From Picocystis sp. L7 (lineage: Eukaryota > Chlorophyta > Picocystophyceae > Picocystales > Picocystaceae): a DNA stretch of 64,000 bases. Under the pieces are notes generated by a model. It was not told where the DNA came from, searched no databases, and saw only the letters and a program-made list of their open reading frames with translations. The stretch lies in assembly GCA_020975725.1 (NCBI GenBank), contig QXJR01000009.1, positions 372,001 to 436,000 of the forward strand. The letters run 5' to 3'. The translations under genes and the position numbers were made by a program. Below, piece by piece: positions 39,226 through 49,092 of the stretch (the first letter of the stretch is position 1; every line of letters begins with the position of its first letter).

Positions 39226-42200
39226 ATGCAGACCTTGGTACGTCGATGCGGGAGCCATCCAAGAGATGTCGGGTGCGGATGGGATAGAGGAACGCGTATC
39301 AAGAAAATGCTGGTGACCATGGCCAAGAAACAGATAGCCGAATCTGCAAAGGGTGGAGATGCAGGCGAGGAATGGGACCGACAGTGGGAGGACGTCGATC
39401 GTTGGATCGCCTTCTCCGACCTCCACGTCAGTCGCAAGACCGTCGAAACGTGCACCAAAGTACTGAAGAAAGTGCATGAAGAAGCCAAGGATCGAAGAGC
39501 CGGAGTGCTCTTCCTCGGCGACTTCTGGCACGCTCGAGGGTCGCTGCCGGTGGAACCGCTCAACGAAGTGCTCGATGTATTCAAGAGCTGGACGTGTCCA
39601 ACCATCATGATTTCAGGCAACCACGATCAAGTTAATGTTGGAGGCGATGTTCACGCCTTGAGACCCATTGAAACGGCTTCAGATTATATCAAAGTGATAG
39701 ACAAGCCTACACACTTCCTTGGAGCTCTGTTCCTTCCCTACCGAAGGAATGGAGAAGAATTGCAGGAGAGTATCAAATCTGCTGCTGGAGTCAAAGCTAT
39801 ATTTGCACACGTAGGCGTAGTGGGAGCGCAAATGAACGAGACCTTTCAGGCCCAAGATGGCATCCATCCATCTTGTTTTCCAATCGATGTCCCGGTGTAC
39901 ACTGGACACTATCACAAGCCGCATACTGTGAAAGATACATCCATCACTTACTTAGGGTCCCCTTATCAAGGTAAGAAGTAAGCAGGCATAAGCGGAAGAG
40001 ACATATTCCAGCCAGCAAAGAGTGCTAACTATAAGACATGTTCTTCTCCTTCAGTATCATGGGGCGAGTCCGGGCAGAGAAAATTTCTCTGGCTGCTGGA
40101 TGAAAACTTCCAAGTAAAGGAAAAGATAGGAATTGATGTTGGTCCACGCCACTTTCTCATCAGTAGTTCCCAAAAGGACTTGGAAGCATACAGGCCTGGG
40201 GACCGTGTCCGCATTCAGTTGGATACCTCATCAGCGTCTGCAGAAGCGTTTGAGCCCCTCAGGCAAAGGGGCCTTCATGTCGAGGTTGTCTGCAAGCTAC
40301 CCGATACTCCGCCTCGGATCAAACAAGCAGAACTGCTGGGACCAAGGGGGCTTTACCAGAAGTTTGCAGAGACCACTAGAATGTCACTAGATGAATGCCA
40401 GAAAGGCCTGGGGGTACTAGAAGCAATTAGTCACTGGGATGCACAGCTCACTGTAGAGCAAGCAGACGTAACTTTTGAGAAAGTAACGTTGGAGGGGTAC
40501 GGGCCCTTCACGTCCAAAGTAGAGTATACCCTCTGTGACCAAAGTGTTCGAGTTGTCACAGGTAGGAATTTTGACGATCCGGGATGCCTCAGCAATGGTG
40601 CCGGAAAAACAGCTCTTGTGATGGCCCCAATGTGGGCTTTGACTGGATCTACAGAGGCTAGAAGTGTAGGAAGCACGAAGGCCTCCAGTCTCACCAACGC
40701 AGAAGTAGTTAACGACAAGATGAAGCATGCATCTGTAGAGTTGTTTGGAACGGTGAATGGTTGTCCTTTTTACCTCAAAAGGCAGGTAGGACGCAAGACC
40801 TTGAAGCTCCTCCAGTTTGAGTTTGATGGGAAGGATCTCACTTGTCAGGAGTCCAAGCTTACCCAGGAAAAGATTGATAGGCTCTTCAATACGGACCTCC
40901 TTGCGAAGATTGTATTCCATGGACAACACACTGTGGAAAAACTCCTTGGGTCCAGGGACAAGGAATTCAAGGATGAGCTTGGGAGACTCGTGGCTCTAGG
41001 TCTTTGGGAGTCTGCAAAGGACTACACTTTCAGCCAACTTCGACAATGCAAAGCTGATATTGAAAAACTGTTCACAGAACTCGAGGTATTGGAAAGAAAT
41101 CATGCAGCCTTTCAAGCAAAGGTGAATGAGGCTCGCCAAGATCATGTTCGTTGGGAAGATGAGGCTGGACAACGCCTCGCGTTTGTCAACAACGCGCTGA
41201 ATCAGGCAGAAGATGAACTCTGCCAAGCAGCAGCCGAATGCGGTGCAGTAATTTCGACCTACTACGATCTAAGGGAGGAACACAACTCTAACAGAGCAGA
41301 AGATACGGTATCAGCGGAAGACTTGCTGGCGAGTGATCTCCAGCAAAAAATTGACAAGCTTGAAATGGAGCTTAACAACCAGAGGGAAGAAATCATGTAT
41401 ACCAAAGCAAGAATAGCATCCCTTAGTGCTGCTGCTACATCCCAGTGGAAACGCTTTGAAAATCTGCACGATATGCTTCCTGGCAACGACACTGCACATT
41501 GCAGTCAGTGCATGCAACCAATCAGCAACGCATCCTTTGAGCACGCATCAAGCACATTCAAGCGAGAAGCCGAACAAGCAGAACTTGCAGCAATGGAAGT
41601 CAAGCTGAAGCTAGAAGGGCTAGAAGTTGCTCAGAATCTCAAAGAGGAAGAAATAAAACGCTGCAAAGAAGAACTTCAGCAGCGAAGGGAGCAACGCGAG
41701 AAGTGGGTCAGGGAATACGAGCAACAACGCTTTGCAAAACAAAAAACAATCATTTCTGCAGATATTTGTGCAGAAAAGGGACAAGAACTTCTGGAATGCT
41801 TGCAAGAATGCACGAAAGATCGCGGTACGAGTTTTTTACACAGCTTAACGGAGGAGTCAGACTTTGATACCGCGGTGAGGAACGTGCTCGAACTAGTTGA
41901 TCTCCTTCAACTCAAGCATGAGCAATGGTGTGAGCTAAAGAGGCAAGTGCAGTCCTTGGAATCGACAACAAGCCCTCACAAAGAGAAGATTCTGTCCCTG
42001 GAGTCGCTGTTGGTCGAGTCTGAGGAGCGCATACATGATATTACGGACCAGAAGGAAAGCAAGGAGAAAGATTTGGAGACACTTACTGCTGTTGACCTTT
42101 CCTTCAGCCGGACAGGTATTCAGAACTTCCTTCTGGAAGGCGTGCTTCAAGAGCTACAATCGAAGACGGCAAAGTTCCTCGAAGTCCTCTCATCGGGGAC

Positions 42201-42606
42201 CCTTCGTCTACTCCTGAATCCAACACGACCTTCCAAAACAAAGCAGGGCGCGGCAATGGAGAGAATCGACAAGACTGTGGAGGTATGGGCAGGAGGCCAT
42301 TTTGTTTCTCGTTCCCTCAAGTCTCTGTCTGGAGGTGAGCAAAGACGGGTGGCTCTAGCTCTCTCCCTTGCATTCTCAGAATTGGGATCTGAACGCAGCA
42401 ACACGCGATCCAACATGTTGGTGCTGGATGAACCCTTTCAGCACTTGGACTTGGAAGGTTGTCAGCGGGCAACATCCTTGCTCAAATCCCTTCATTTCCG
42501 GACAGTCCTTCTTGTATCACAAGCATTCGACAGCGGGACGGCTGGGATCGATCGCACCGATTGTGTGGTGAAGAAAGACGGTGTTTCTTTCCTTGAATCT
42601 GTCTAA
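39226..42606 (+). CDS. Single-chain Mre11-Rad50 (SbcD-SbcC) nuclease-ATPase
   Basis: Exons 39226-39970 and 40055-42606 join across an 84 nt intron (GTAAGA donor, CTAAC branch-like site, TTCAG acceptor) giving 1098 residues. Residues 60-250 are a calcineurin-like phosphoesterase with SDLH (64-67), GDFWH, GNHD (131-134) and GHYHKPH (227-233). From about 385 an SMC/Rad50-like ATPase begins: LEGYGPFTSKVEY, GRNFDDPGCLSNGAGKTALV (Walker A 428-435), a long coiled coil split by a zinc hook CSQC (731-734), signature SLSGGEQRRVALALSLAF (about 1007) and Walker B LVLDEPFQHLD (about 1038). In bacteria SbcD and SbcC, and in eukaryotes Mre11 and Rad50, are separate chains processing DNA ends. The basic N-terminus could be an organelle presequence. 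The Walker A wording resembles phage/organelle-type gp46 homologues more than nuclear Rad50. Confidence 0.9.
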
Positions 42607-42814
42607 TGCACCTTCCGTGTTCGTAGACGGGTTCCGAGCGAGTTGCTGGGCACGTAGACACGGATTTCGTCGATGAGCCAAGGTATCCGGGGCCATGCCG
42701 GACGTTGCTTGAGGATCCTGAGAGCGCCTGTCCAGTGCCATGCGATCGTGCGTCCGTTGTTCCAGGAACCCTCTTTTTCCGTCCATTTCCGTTCCGTTCG
42801 ATCGTCCACATTCG

Positions 42815-43015
42815 TCACGTGCCTCTTCGTTCACCATCGCCCAGATGTTTCTCGTAGAGCATGCTTCCGACGATGGCCGCGAAGGCGACGGTTCCGACCG
42901 CCGCCAGCCTTCGGTGGAAGGTCGTGGGTTTGGCGAACAATTCGAAGTTCGTCAGTCGGAACAGTCTCGTCGCGGCCGCTTCTGTCGTCTTCGTCCTATC
43001 CTCTGGCATCGCCAT
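42815..43015 (-). CDS. SMIM8: SMIM8-like small membrane protein
   Basis: 66 residues from the ATG at 43015 (another ATG lies at 43009). The segment TRLFRLTNFELFAKPTTFHRR matches the conserved core of SMIM8/DUF4500 (LFR.vNpELF.KPN), followed by one membrane helix (AAVGTVAFAAIVGSMLY) and a short charged tail. Function of the family is not established. An extension to 43078 starts with TTG and was rejected. It converges with the SbcD-SbcC fusion (208 bp) and diverges from the DUF2301 gene. Confidence 0.72.
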   Translation of the reverse strand: MAMPEDRTKTTEAAATRLFRLTNFELFAKPTTFHRRLAAVGTVAFAAIVGSMLYEKHLGDGERRGT

Positions 43016-43224
43016 GGCGTCCAGGACGCTTCCCAGACACCTTTCGCTTGTGTTGGCGGGAAGGAGACAGGAACCCAACGGTGTGCTCGGTTCTGGATCG
43101 CTTCCACCCCAAGCGGGACCGGATCCCCTCCCCTTCTACAAGGAAGGAGCCCCGGTTTCGAAACCACGAACCGGAAAGGAATCGATCGATCCAGGATGGG
43201 AGTTTACGAACGAGTTCACAAAAG
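43016..43224. promoter_or_regulatory. Bidirectional promoter SMIM8 / DUF2301
   Basis: 209 bp between divergent ATGs, centred on a perfect 12 bp palindrome GGTTTCGAAACC at 43155-43166 and followed by AATCGATCGATCC near 43182. This is the cleanest copy of the shared 5'-flank motif. Confidence 0.55.
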
Positions 43225-44001
43225 ATGGCGTCGAGGACGAAGGTGGGCGCAACGGCGGGACGCACACGTGCACGTGTCGCTTGGAAGACCGGGAGAGATG
43301 CGAAGGACAAACCGAGGGCGATGAAAGGAGCCTATGGAACGTTCGAAATCGACCAACAGGACAAGAAGGAAGTGGCCGTCTATCGTGGAGCCCTTGCCGT
43401 TTCGGCGGTGTGTGCTGGTGCTACGCTCGGAGCCCTGCAGTGGCTGCCAAGAGAAACGCTGCAGACGAACGCAAATGCAATGGATGCGCTGTGGATCGCT
43501 TCAAATGCTTCTCTGGGGGTAGCAACGGTGATGATACACATCTACGTCAAACCACTCAAGCAATTCCTGCAAGTGCTGTGTGGACTGGGAGTGCTCGGTG
43601 CGCTCGGCCTGCACCTCCGGTCTCCCGACGAAGCCATCGCACTCTCGTTTGCAGAACATGCTTGGACCACGCTTGCAGTGGGTCCGGCTTTCGCTGCACT
43701 CACTGGAATCGCCTTTAAGGAGGGAGTTTGTTACGGAAAAACCGAAGCCTTCGCACTGTTTGTGCTTACTCCCATCGTGTGTCTGTCCCACCTAGCTTCA
43801 GCACCAGATCAAGCTCAGGCAGCCATGTGGGGAATCTGGGCGGTCTTCTTTGCGACCTTCTCGGCCCGAAAATATTCGCAAGAAGTAGCCGAGGACGTAG
43901 GCGACAAATCGGTGTTTTGGTTTCTGAGTCTACCAGAAGAGGAGCAAGCCAAAGTCCTAGCAAACATGCAAGGTAAAACTGCTTTCTCCTCAGATGAGTA
44001 A
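43225..44001 (+). CDS. DUF2301 plastid/cyanobacterial-type membrane protein
   Basis: 258 residues from the ATG at 43225; upstream frame to 42673 is promoter sequence. The first 35 residues are Arg/Ala/Thr/Lys-rich, like a transit peptide. The core has GTFEIDQQDKKEVAVYRGALAVSAV, MIHIYVKPLKQFLQVLCGLG, VGPAFAALTGIAFKEGVCYGKTEAF, LTPIVCLSHLA and a final ARKYSQEVAEDVGDKSVF, the pattern of the DUF2301 integral membrane family of cyanobacteria and plastid-bearing eukaryotes. About six membrane helices are expected, probably in a plastid membrane. Biochemical role unknown. It converges with the RCC1 gene (57 bp). Confidence 0.8.
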   Translation: MASRTKVGATAGRTRARVAWKTGRDAKDKPRAMKGAYGTFEIDQQDKKEVAVYRGALAVSAVCAGATLGALQWLPRETLQTNANAMDALWIASNASLGVATVMIHIYVKPLKQFLQVLCGLGVLGALGLHLRSPDEAIALSFAEHAWTTLAVGPAFAALTGIAFKEGVCYGKTEAFALFVLTPIVCLSHLASAPDQAQAAMWGIWAVFFATFSARKYSQEVAEDVGDKSVFWFLSLPEEEQAKVLANMQGKTAFSSDE

Positions 44002-44058
44002 GGCAAAGGGACAGTCCAACTACCTCGGGTGAATGTGGCCAATCAACGAAGTAAAGGA

Positions 44059-45180
44059 CTACTTCTGTAGAACCGTGAAAGCCAGGCTGAAACCAGCACC
44101 ACAGGCAATGTGATCTACACGTGCTGGAAGATCCACCATTGCTGGCTTGGAGGAATCTCGAGTATGGCCGAGACCTAGCTGTCCATGTTCGCCCCAACCC
44201 CATGTAAAAACTGTACCATCCCCAGAAAGCGCCATGCTGTGCTCTGATCCAGCAGCCACTCTAACTATCTTGCGTGCAGAAAGTTCGTCGCTCTCGACTT
44301 GCCTAGGCTGCGTGCAATCTGGACCTTCTCCACCCAGTTGTCCATATCGATTGGATCCCCAGGCCCAGCATTTTCCTGATTCATCCAAAGCAACGGCATG
44401 GCTCCATCCTAGTTGGATGTCCTGCCATTGAATACCAGGAGAATCAACGACCTGAGGTACCCGTCTGTCGTAGTCAGTGTTGCACCATCCTCTACCCCAG
44501 ACAAACAGTACCCCGCTCTCCGTGATGCACGCAGACCGTTCTCCTCCTCCTCGAATGGATCTGATTCCTCCACTTGGTATCTCCTGCACACAACGCAAAG
44601 TACATGCTTGCCTCGGGACGGAAGGAAGACCCAATTGTCCTCGTTTCCCTGCACCGCATGCCCATACCAACCCCTGCCTTGAAAGCACCAATGTGTGCCT
44701 CAACCCACAGCCGACTTGTACTGCTTCCATGCCCTCCACAGCTCCAGGTATAGCAGATGGCTTGTGCAACACCTGAACCTCCTGACCATGCCCAAGTTGT
44801 CCTGCCGTGCCTGTTCCACACGTATACACCTGACCGTCCGTGGTAGAGAATACAAAATGCGACCATCCAACGGCCAAAGATGTGACTTTCAGGTTCCATT
44901 GGATTGGCATGGGTAACACGGTGGGTCTCTCCACGGTCTCTTTTCCTTCTTCGATTTGTAGACCGTGAGTGTTTCCCCAGATCCTCAGCTTTCCGTCCCG
45001 ACCGGTCGCCATGCACTGACTCCCACCACACGCAACGACGCCCACCTCGCATGCATCCCATTCGCACCTGTCTGGACACCATCGATCCTCCCATCGACCG
45101 TTTCCCAGCTGCCCGCATGTGCCCGCTCCCCAGGCGAAGCTTGCCATGGGTCTGTGGTATGGCCACTTTGACGGGAGCAT
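44059..45180 (-). CDS. RCC1-repeat protein (SERGEF/UVR8-like seven-blade propeller)
   Basis: 373 residues from the ATG at 45180; ATG 45147 (MASFAWGAG) is an alternative. About seven RCC1 repeats cover the whole protein, each with a WGxGxxGQLG-like core: FAWGAGTCGQLG, VYTCGTGTAGQLGHG, VWACGAGKRGQLG, VFVWGRGW, CWAWGSNRYGQLGG and TFTWGWGEHGQLGLG-like. There is no other domain. Proteins of this type act as exchange factors or scaffolds (RCC1, DelGEF/SERGEF) or, in plants, as the UV-B sensor UVR8; UVR8's tryptophan cluster was not evident, so a SERGEF-like role is more likely. The upstream flank opens into a long gene-poor region. Confidence 0.85.
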   Translation of the reverse strand: MLPSKWPYHRPMASFAWGAGTCGQLGNGRWEDRWCPDRCEWDACEVGVVACGGSQCMATGRDGKLRIWGNTHGLQIEEGKETVERPTVLPMPIQWNLKVTSLAVGWSHFVFSTTDGQVYTCGTGTAGQLGHGQEVQVLHKPSAIPGAVEGMEAVQVGCGLRHTLVLSRQGLVWACGAGKRGQLGLPSVPRQACTLRCVQEIPSGGIRSIRGGGERSACITESGVLFVWGRGWCNTDYDRRVPQVVDSPGIQWQDIQLGWSHAVALDESGKCWAWGSNRYGQLGGEGPDCTQPRQVESDELSARKIVRVAAGSEHSMALSGDGTVFTWGWGEHGQLGLGHTRDSSKPAMVDLPARVDHIACGAGFSLAFTVLQK

Positions 45181-47072
45181 AGGAGCATTGAACCTGGACC
45201 TTCGTCCTGAGCTACAATGCAAGTAGAAGCTAGGATGGAGTGCATGAACTGCGCATTGCCGATTCGTAATCCTTCAGATTTCCATCGAATTCGGGGTCGT
45301 AATTGGCCTGTTTATCTTGGCTAGTGAAAGAAGTGGGCAAGTTTCCATGGCTAATGAACCACGCATAGGGGAGTCACGCAAAAGGTGTGCTAGCCAACCA
45401 TGAGGGAAGTAGAGGTCTCCATCCAAGATATTTCACCAACCAACCGTTGCATTCCATGCATGGAGAGGCTGCCCGCTGTGTCGTGCTTTCCAGAAATAAG
45501 GCGTCTTAAAACAGGGCACGTATGTCAAGAAGGGTCCGACTCGTTGTTTTAGGTTCCACTACGGAGACCAACAACGACCAACCAAACTCATATTGAAAAA
45601 CAAGCATGGGACACCGGAAACGAGTGTTAGTGCGCGTAACGCGAATTGTCTAAGACAAGAGGTTGCACGCTTGGAAAGTAAGATCGTAAGCCCAACGTTG
45701 TGAAGAGTGTTTTGAATGGGACACTAAGCAGCAATGGAGTCAAGACGAAGAACCGAAAGTAGAAAAGGACATGCCAAAGTCTAGTGAACACATGTAACAC
45801 ACCACAATGGCTTGGTACTCATCTTGGTTTTCCATGCTTTGTGAAAGATCTATGAGGAAGGCGCCAATTTACAAACACGAGATTCTTTTGACCCATGTGG
45901 CGTTATGTGCTTGCAACTTTATTCGGTCAAACTAGAGGAGATTCATTTTGAGGAGGAACAGTGTGACATGCTACCATAAGGCAAAAGAGGGAAGTACGTT
46001 CGTTTAGTTCGTTATAATAGTGGGTCCCTCCCCACTACAGCATCTTCGAACTTCCACATGAAGCAAGAAGCTGGGAAACAACTACCGTAAGAATCAAGTT
46101 GTCAAAAACGGACCGCAAAGATACTATGTCCAACGCTATAACTTTATAACTAGCATTCGTCGACTCTCACAAGTGCTTGCTTGACCCACGTCAAAGGATT
46201 CGACACAAGCTTTGTCAAAAAGGAGGAATGTGAACACGGACGTTTGTTCTACGATATGTGCAATAAAGAGTAAAGGACCTTGTGAGCTATGAATTGAAGG
46301 GCCCAAAATTCTGGCCGTGAACGATTGCTTGACGGAGCTAGGGAAAAAAGATTATCGCTCCACAATTTCTACTATTACCATGCGCGGGGCATTGAGCACG
46401 TTTGAGAGATCCACTAGATCTTTACAAAGGGAATTGTACGTTGTGCAAGTGATTTAAAGTTCTTTTGCACGTATTTAAGGTGCCGAACTAGAGCCACCCT
46501 TGTGGCCATAGGCATTGAGACACTGTCAATACGTACTAAGATCCTCCGCCGACAAGTAGGGTCGCGGGAAAAATGTAAAAGCGATCTTTCTAATAGTTAT
46601 GATGTTAGACGTTCTTCAATGTCAAGCGACCGCGACGAAAAGCTATGAGGCGTTGTTGAGCTCCATCTTGATGGAATGATGCTCCGTAGAAGTGCGCTAT
46701 TTACCTTCATTTTCTACAAAGACGGAGGCGGGTGGCGTGGTGTTGATAGAGAAGCAACCGCTCGTAGACAAAGCTGGCTATACTGGAGCGCAGTGAATTG
46801 GACATCACGACATGTGGACCACTTCATTTAGACGACCATTTGATCTCCACCGACCCAAAGAGAACGACCCTTTGATGGTTGTGGGCAAGACAAAGGACGG
46901 AGTTTTGTGAATACATCACATATCCCGTGCAATGTATCTGGAAAGAAGTGGCATGAAAGAGTCGAGCGAAGAACGCGACCAAAAATGGAGTGCAAAATCC
47001 ATGGAAAAGGACGACAGTCGACTGGCCCATACAAAGTATCCATGACCGGTACTTTACTTCGTCACACACCAT
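45181..47072. other. Gene-poor, lower-GC region (left of the retrotransposon)
   Basis: 1.9 kb without any convincing frame on either strand; only frames under about 70 codons occur at its right end. GC is visibly lower than elsewhere and the shared promoter words are absent. No tRNA, snRNA or tandem repeat was recognised. Together with 54838-55627 it forms one block of about 2.7 kb that the retrotransposon interrupted, far longer than other gaps in this window. Confidence 0.7.
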
Positions 47073-47077
47073 GTTTG
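47073..47077. repeat. Target site duplication, left copy (GTTTG)
   Basis: The five bases GTTTG directly before the 5' LTR are repeated directly after the 3' LTR (54833-54837), as expected for Ty3/gypsy integration. Confidence 0.9.
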
Positions 47078-47807
47078 TGTTGCATAAGGCAGTGGCCTCC
47101 TCCTGTGAACGAGGCCCACCAGGGTCCGTCGAGACCCTGGCTTACGGGTCCGAACCATCGAGGCTACCCATCGAGTAAGGGATCTGATATCCCTTTGGAA
47201 TACAACGACAGTACCGTTCCGGAACCAGAACCAGTTTCCCCCGGTCGCATTGAAGCACGGTCGCCCCCCGATCAGAACGGGCTTCTTGTAAGGGGAACCG
47301 GGGACTTTGATCGAGACAGACCGAAGGGAACCAGCCGACCCCGTCCCAATCCACAATTGTGAGGGGTGGGCCTGAGGGGGCTGAACGGTGCCGAACAAGT
47401 GACAGCTCACAGTCGCCCCGGGGCGAGCAAAATGGACGGTCAGGTGTGACTTAGAGGAGGACGAAGGCGGATAAGACACCCCCTTTGCTCCAATTCCAAC
47501 CGCCAGTGAGAGGCGGTGAGAGAGGTAGACCTATCGTCCCTCTTTGCTTTGTGATAGAACTTGACTTTGCCAACCACCAGCGCGCCTCCTTCCGTCCTCT
47601 CTTGACGACTTGCTGAGGCCTACGCGCTTGCCCAACCACCAGGAGGTCGGCCTCGCTAGGCACCACGCCTCGAGCCGGCTAGAAGGGGACTTTGTCCGCA
47701 AGTGCGAGGACCCTCGTCCAAGACCGGTGCACCGGCTCCTTCCCGACACACGCTCTCCTCCAAGGCACGTGTGTGAGTGTCCAAAACTCACGGACGCTTT
47801 TGCAACA
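47078..47807 (+). repeat. 5' LTR (730 bp)
   Basis: Begins TGTTGCA and ends TGCAACA, a 7 bp terminal inverted repeat with canonical TG..CA ends. Its copy at 54103-54832 is offset by exactly 7025 bp at both ends and no difference was noticed. Confidence 0.95.
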
Positions 47808-47853
47808 CTGTCTAAGCTTGTACTTGAGAGAAGACTGCCGTACGTTCAAGTAA

Positions 47854-49092
47854 ATGGAAGATCCGGAGCACACAACTCGAATGGGTTCACTCCGTAGGGA
47901 CTTGGAGGAAGAACGAGCCATGCGAAGCACGCTCCAAGAGCGCATTGCTGAGCTCGAAGGTCAGCTTGAAGCCTTGCAAACAAACCCAACTGATGGTGAA
48001 GAACAAAATATCACCGATGAGAACCAAGAAAATCAGCAAGTGACAACCGTAGGAGGGACGCATGCGCCCTCCGAGGAAGAGGGACTTCCTCATCTCACCA
48101 CATTGTATGGAACAGCCCTCCAGGACTCAAAGAACATACAAAAGGTCTCCCTGGAGAAGCCTGAAAAATTTACTGGACTGGAGCTTGATGAAAATCCATA
48201 TGCTTTAACTTACTGGTATCGTGATGTTGTGTGTTGGTGCCAAGCATACGCTCTCGACCGTCCGAAAGAGCAGTTGGTACTTGCGATCAGTCAAGCTTTG
48301 GGAGGCACAGCAAAATCAATGGTGCAGAATCTCATTATGCGCGATCCAGGTGCCCTCAAATCAGTGGAAGAATTGTACGCTTACCTCCGCCGTACGTTCC
48401 AGAATCAAGACCCAGGCCCTGAGGCATGGCGCGAATTTCATACTACCCGTATGCGCAGGAGCGAAAATGCTTTACAGTTTCTGAACCGGCTGGTGCAATT
48501 GACATTCGTCGTCAACGCAAGTACATCTCCTGTATGCCGTACGCTAACGGAGAATGATATATCAGCAAGGCTGCAGCATGGACTGCCAGCCTACCTCCAG
48601 CGAGCATTGTATAAGCACCTGGACCACCTGATTGATGTGGATAAAGTTCCTGACATGGAACCAGGAAACTTAGCATCAGTCATATTCAAGCTAGAAAAGG
48701 AAGCTGCTGAACAGCCCCGCAAAGAGACCAAGACAGCTGATGATCAATGGACGAATCGCTACGCAACTGCCCGTCGCAACAGCGATCACCGTCCCCGTTT
48801 GGAATCTATGCGAAGGCCAGTAGCTGCTGCGATGCCGGCGCCATCGAAGGATAATCAGGACAGCGGCTCCGCAAGGAGAGAGCGAAAGCGATTCGACGAT
48901 CTCGATGAAGGGCAGAAGAGTGCTATCATAAAGGTGCAGACTCGGCTATCGAACAAGCCGCTCGGAGCCAAGCTGTCCCAGGAAGAGAAGAACATGTGCC
49001 TTGCGCACGGGCTGTGCCAACGCTGCCGTCGTTACGGCCATGATCAGTCCTCATGCAAAATGGCATCTGTTATGGGTGCCCCAAAAAACTGA
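47854..49092 (+). CDS. Retrotransposon gag protein
   Basis: 412 residues. The N-terminus is a coiled coil ([20 protein letters not shown] region), followed by a retrotransposon gag-type helical domain ([17 protein letters not shown] to [12 protein letters not shown]) and, at the C-terminus, a zinc knuckle [14 protein letters not shown]. It would form the virus-like particle and bind RNA. Gag and pol overlap in different frames, the arrangement that many Ty3/gypsy elements resolve by programmed frameshifting. Confidence 0.88.
   Translation: MEDPEHTTRMGSLRRDLEEERAMRSTLQERIAELEGQLEALQTNPTDGEEQNITDENQENQQVTTVGGTHAPSEEEGLPHLTTLYGTALQDSKNIQKVSLEKPEKFTGLELDENPYALTYWYRDVVCWCQAYALDRPKEQLVLAISQALGGTAKSMVQNLIMRDPGALKSVEELYAYLRRTFQNQDPGPEAWREFHTTRMRRSENALQFLNRLVQLTFVVNASTSPVCRTLTENDISARLQHGLPAYLQRALYKHLDHLIDVDKVPDMEPGNLASVIFKLEKEAAEQPRKETKTADDQWTNRYATARRNSDHRPRLESMRRPVAAAMPAPSKDNQDSGSARRERKRFDDLDEGQKSAIIKVQTRLSNKPLGAKLSQEEKNMCLAHGLCQRCRRYGHDQSSCKMASVMGAPKN

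Noticed and set aside
47142-47791. Short open frames inside the LTRs
   Set aside because: They occur identically in both LTRs simply because the LTRs are duplicated; no family similarity.
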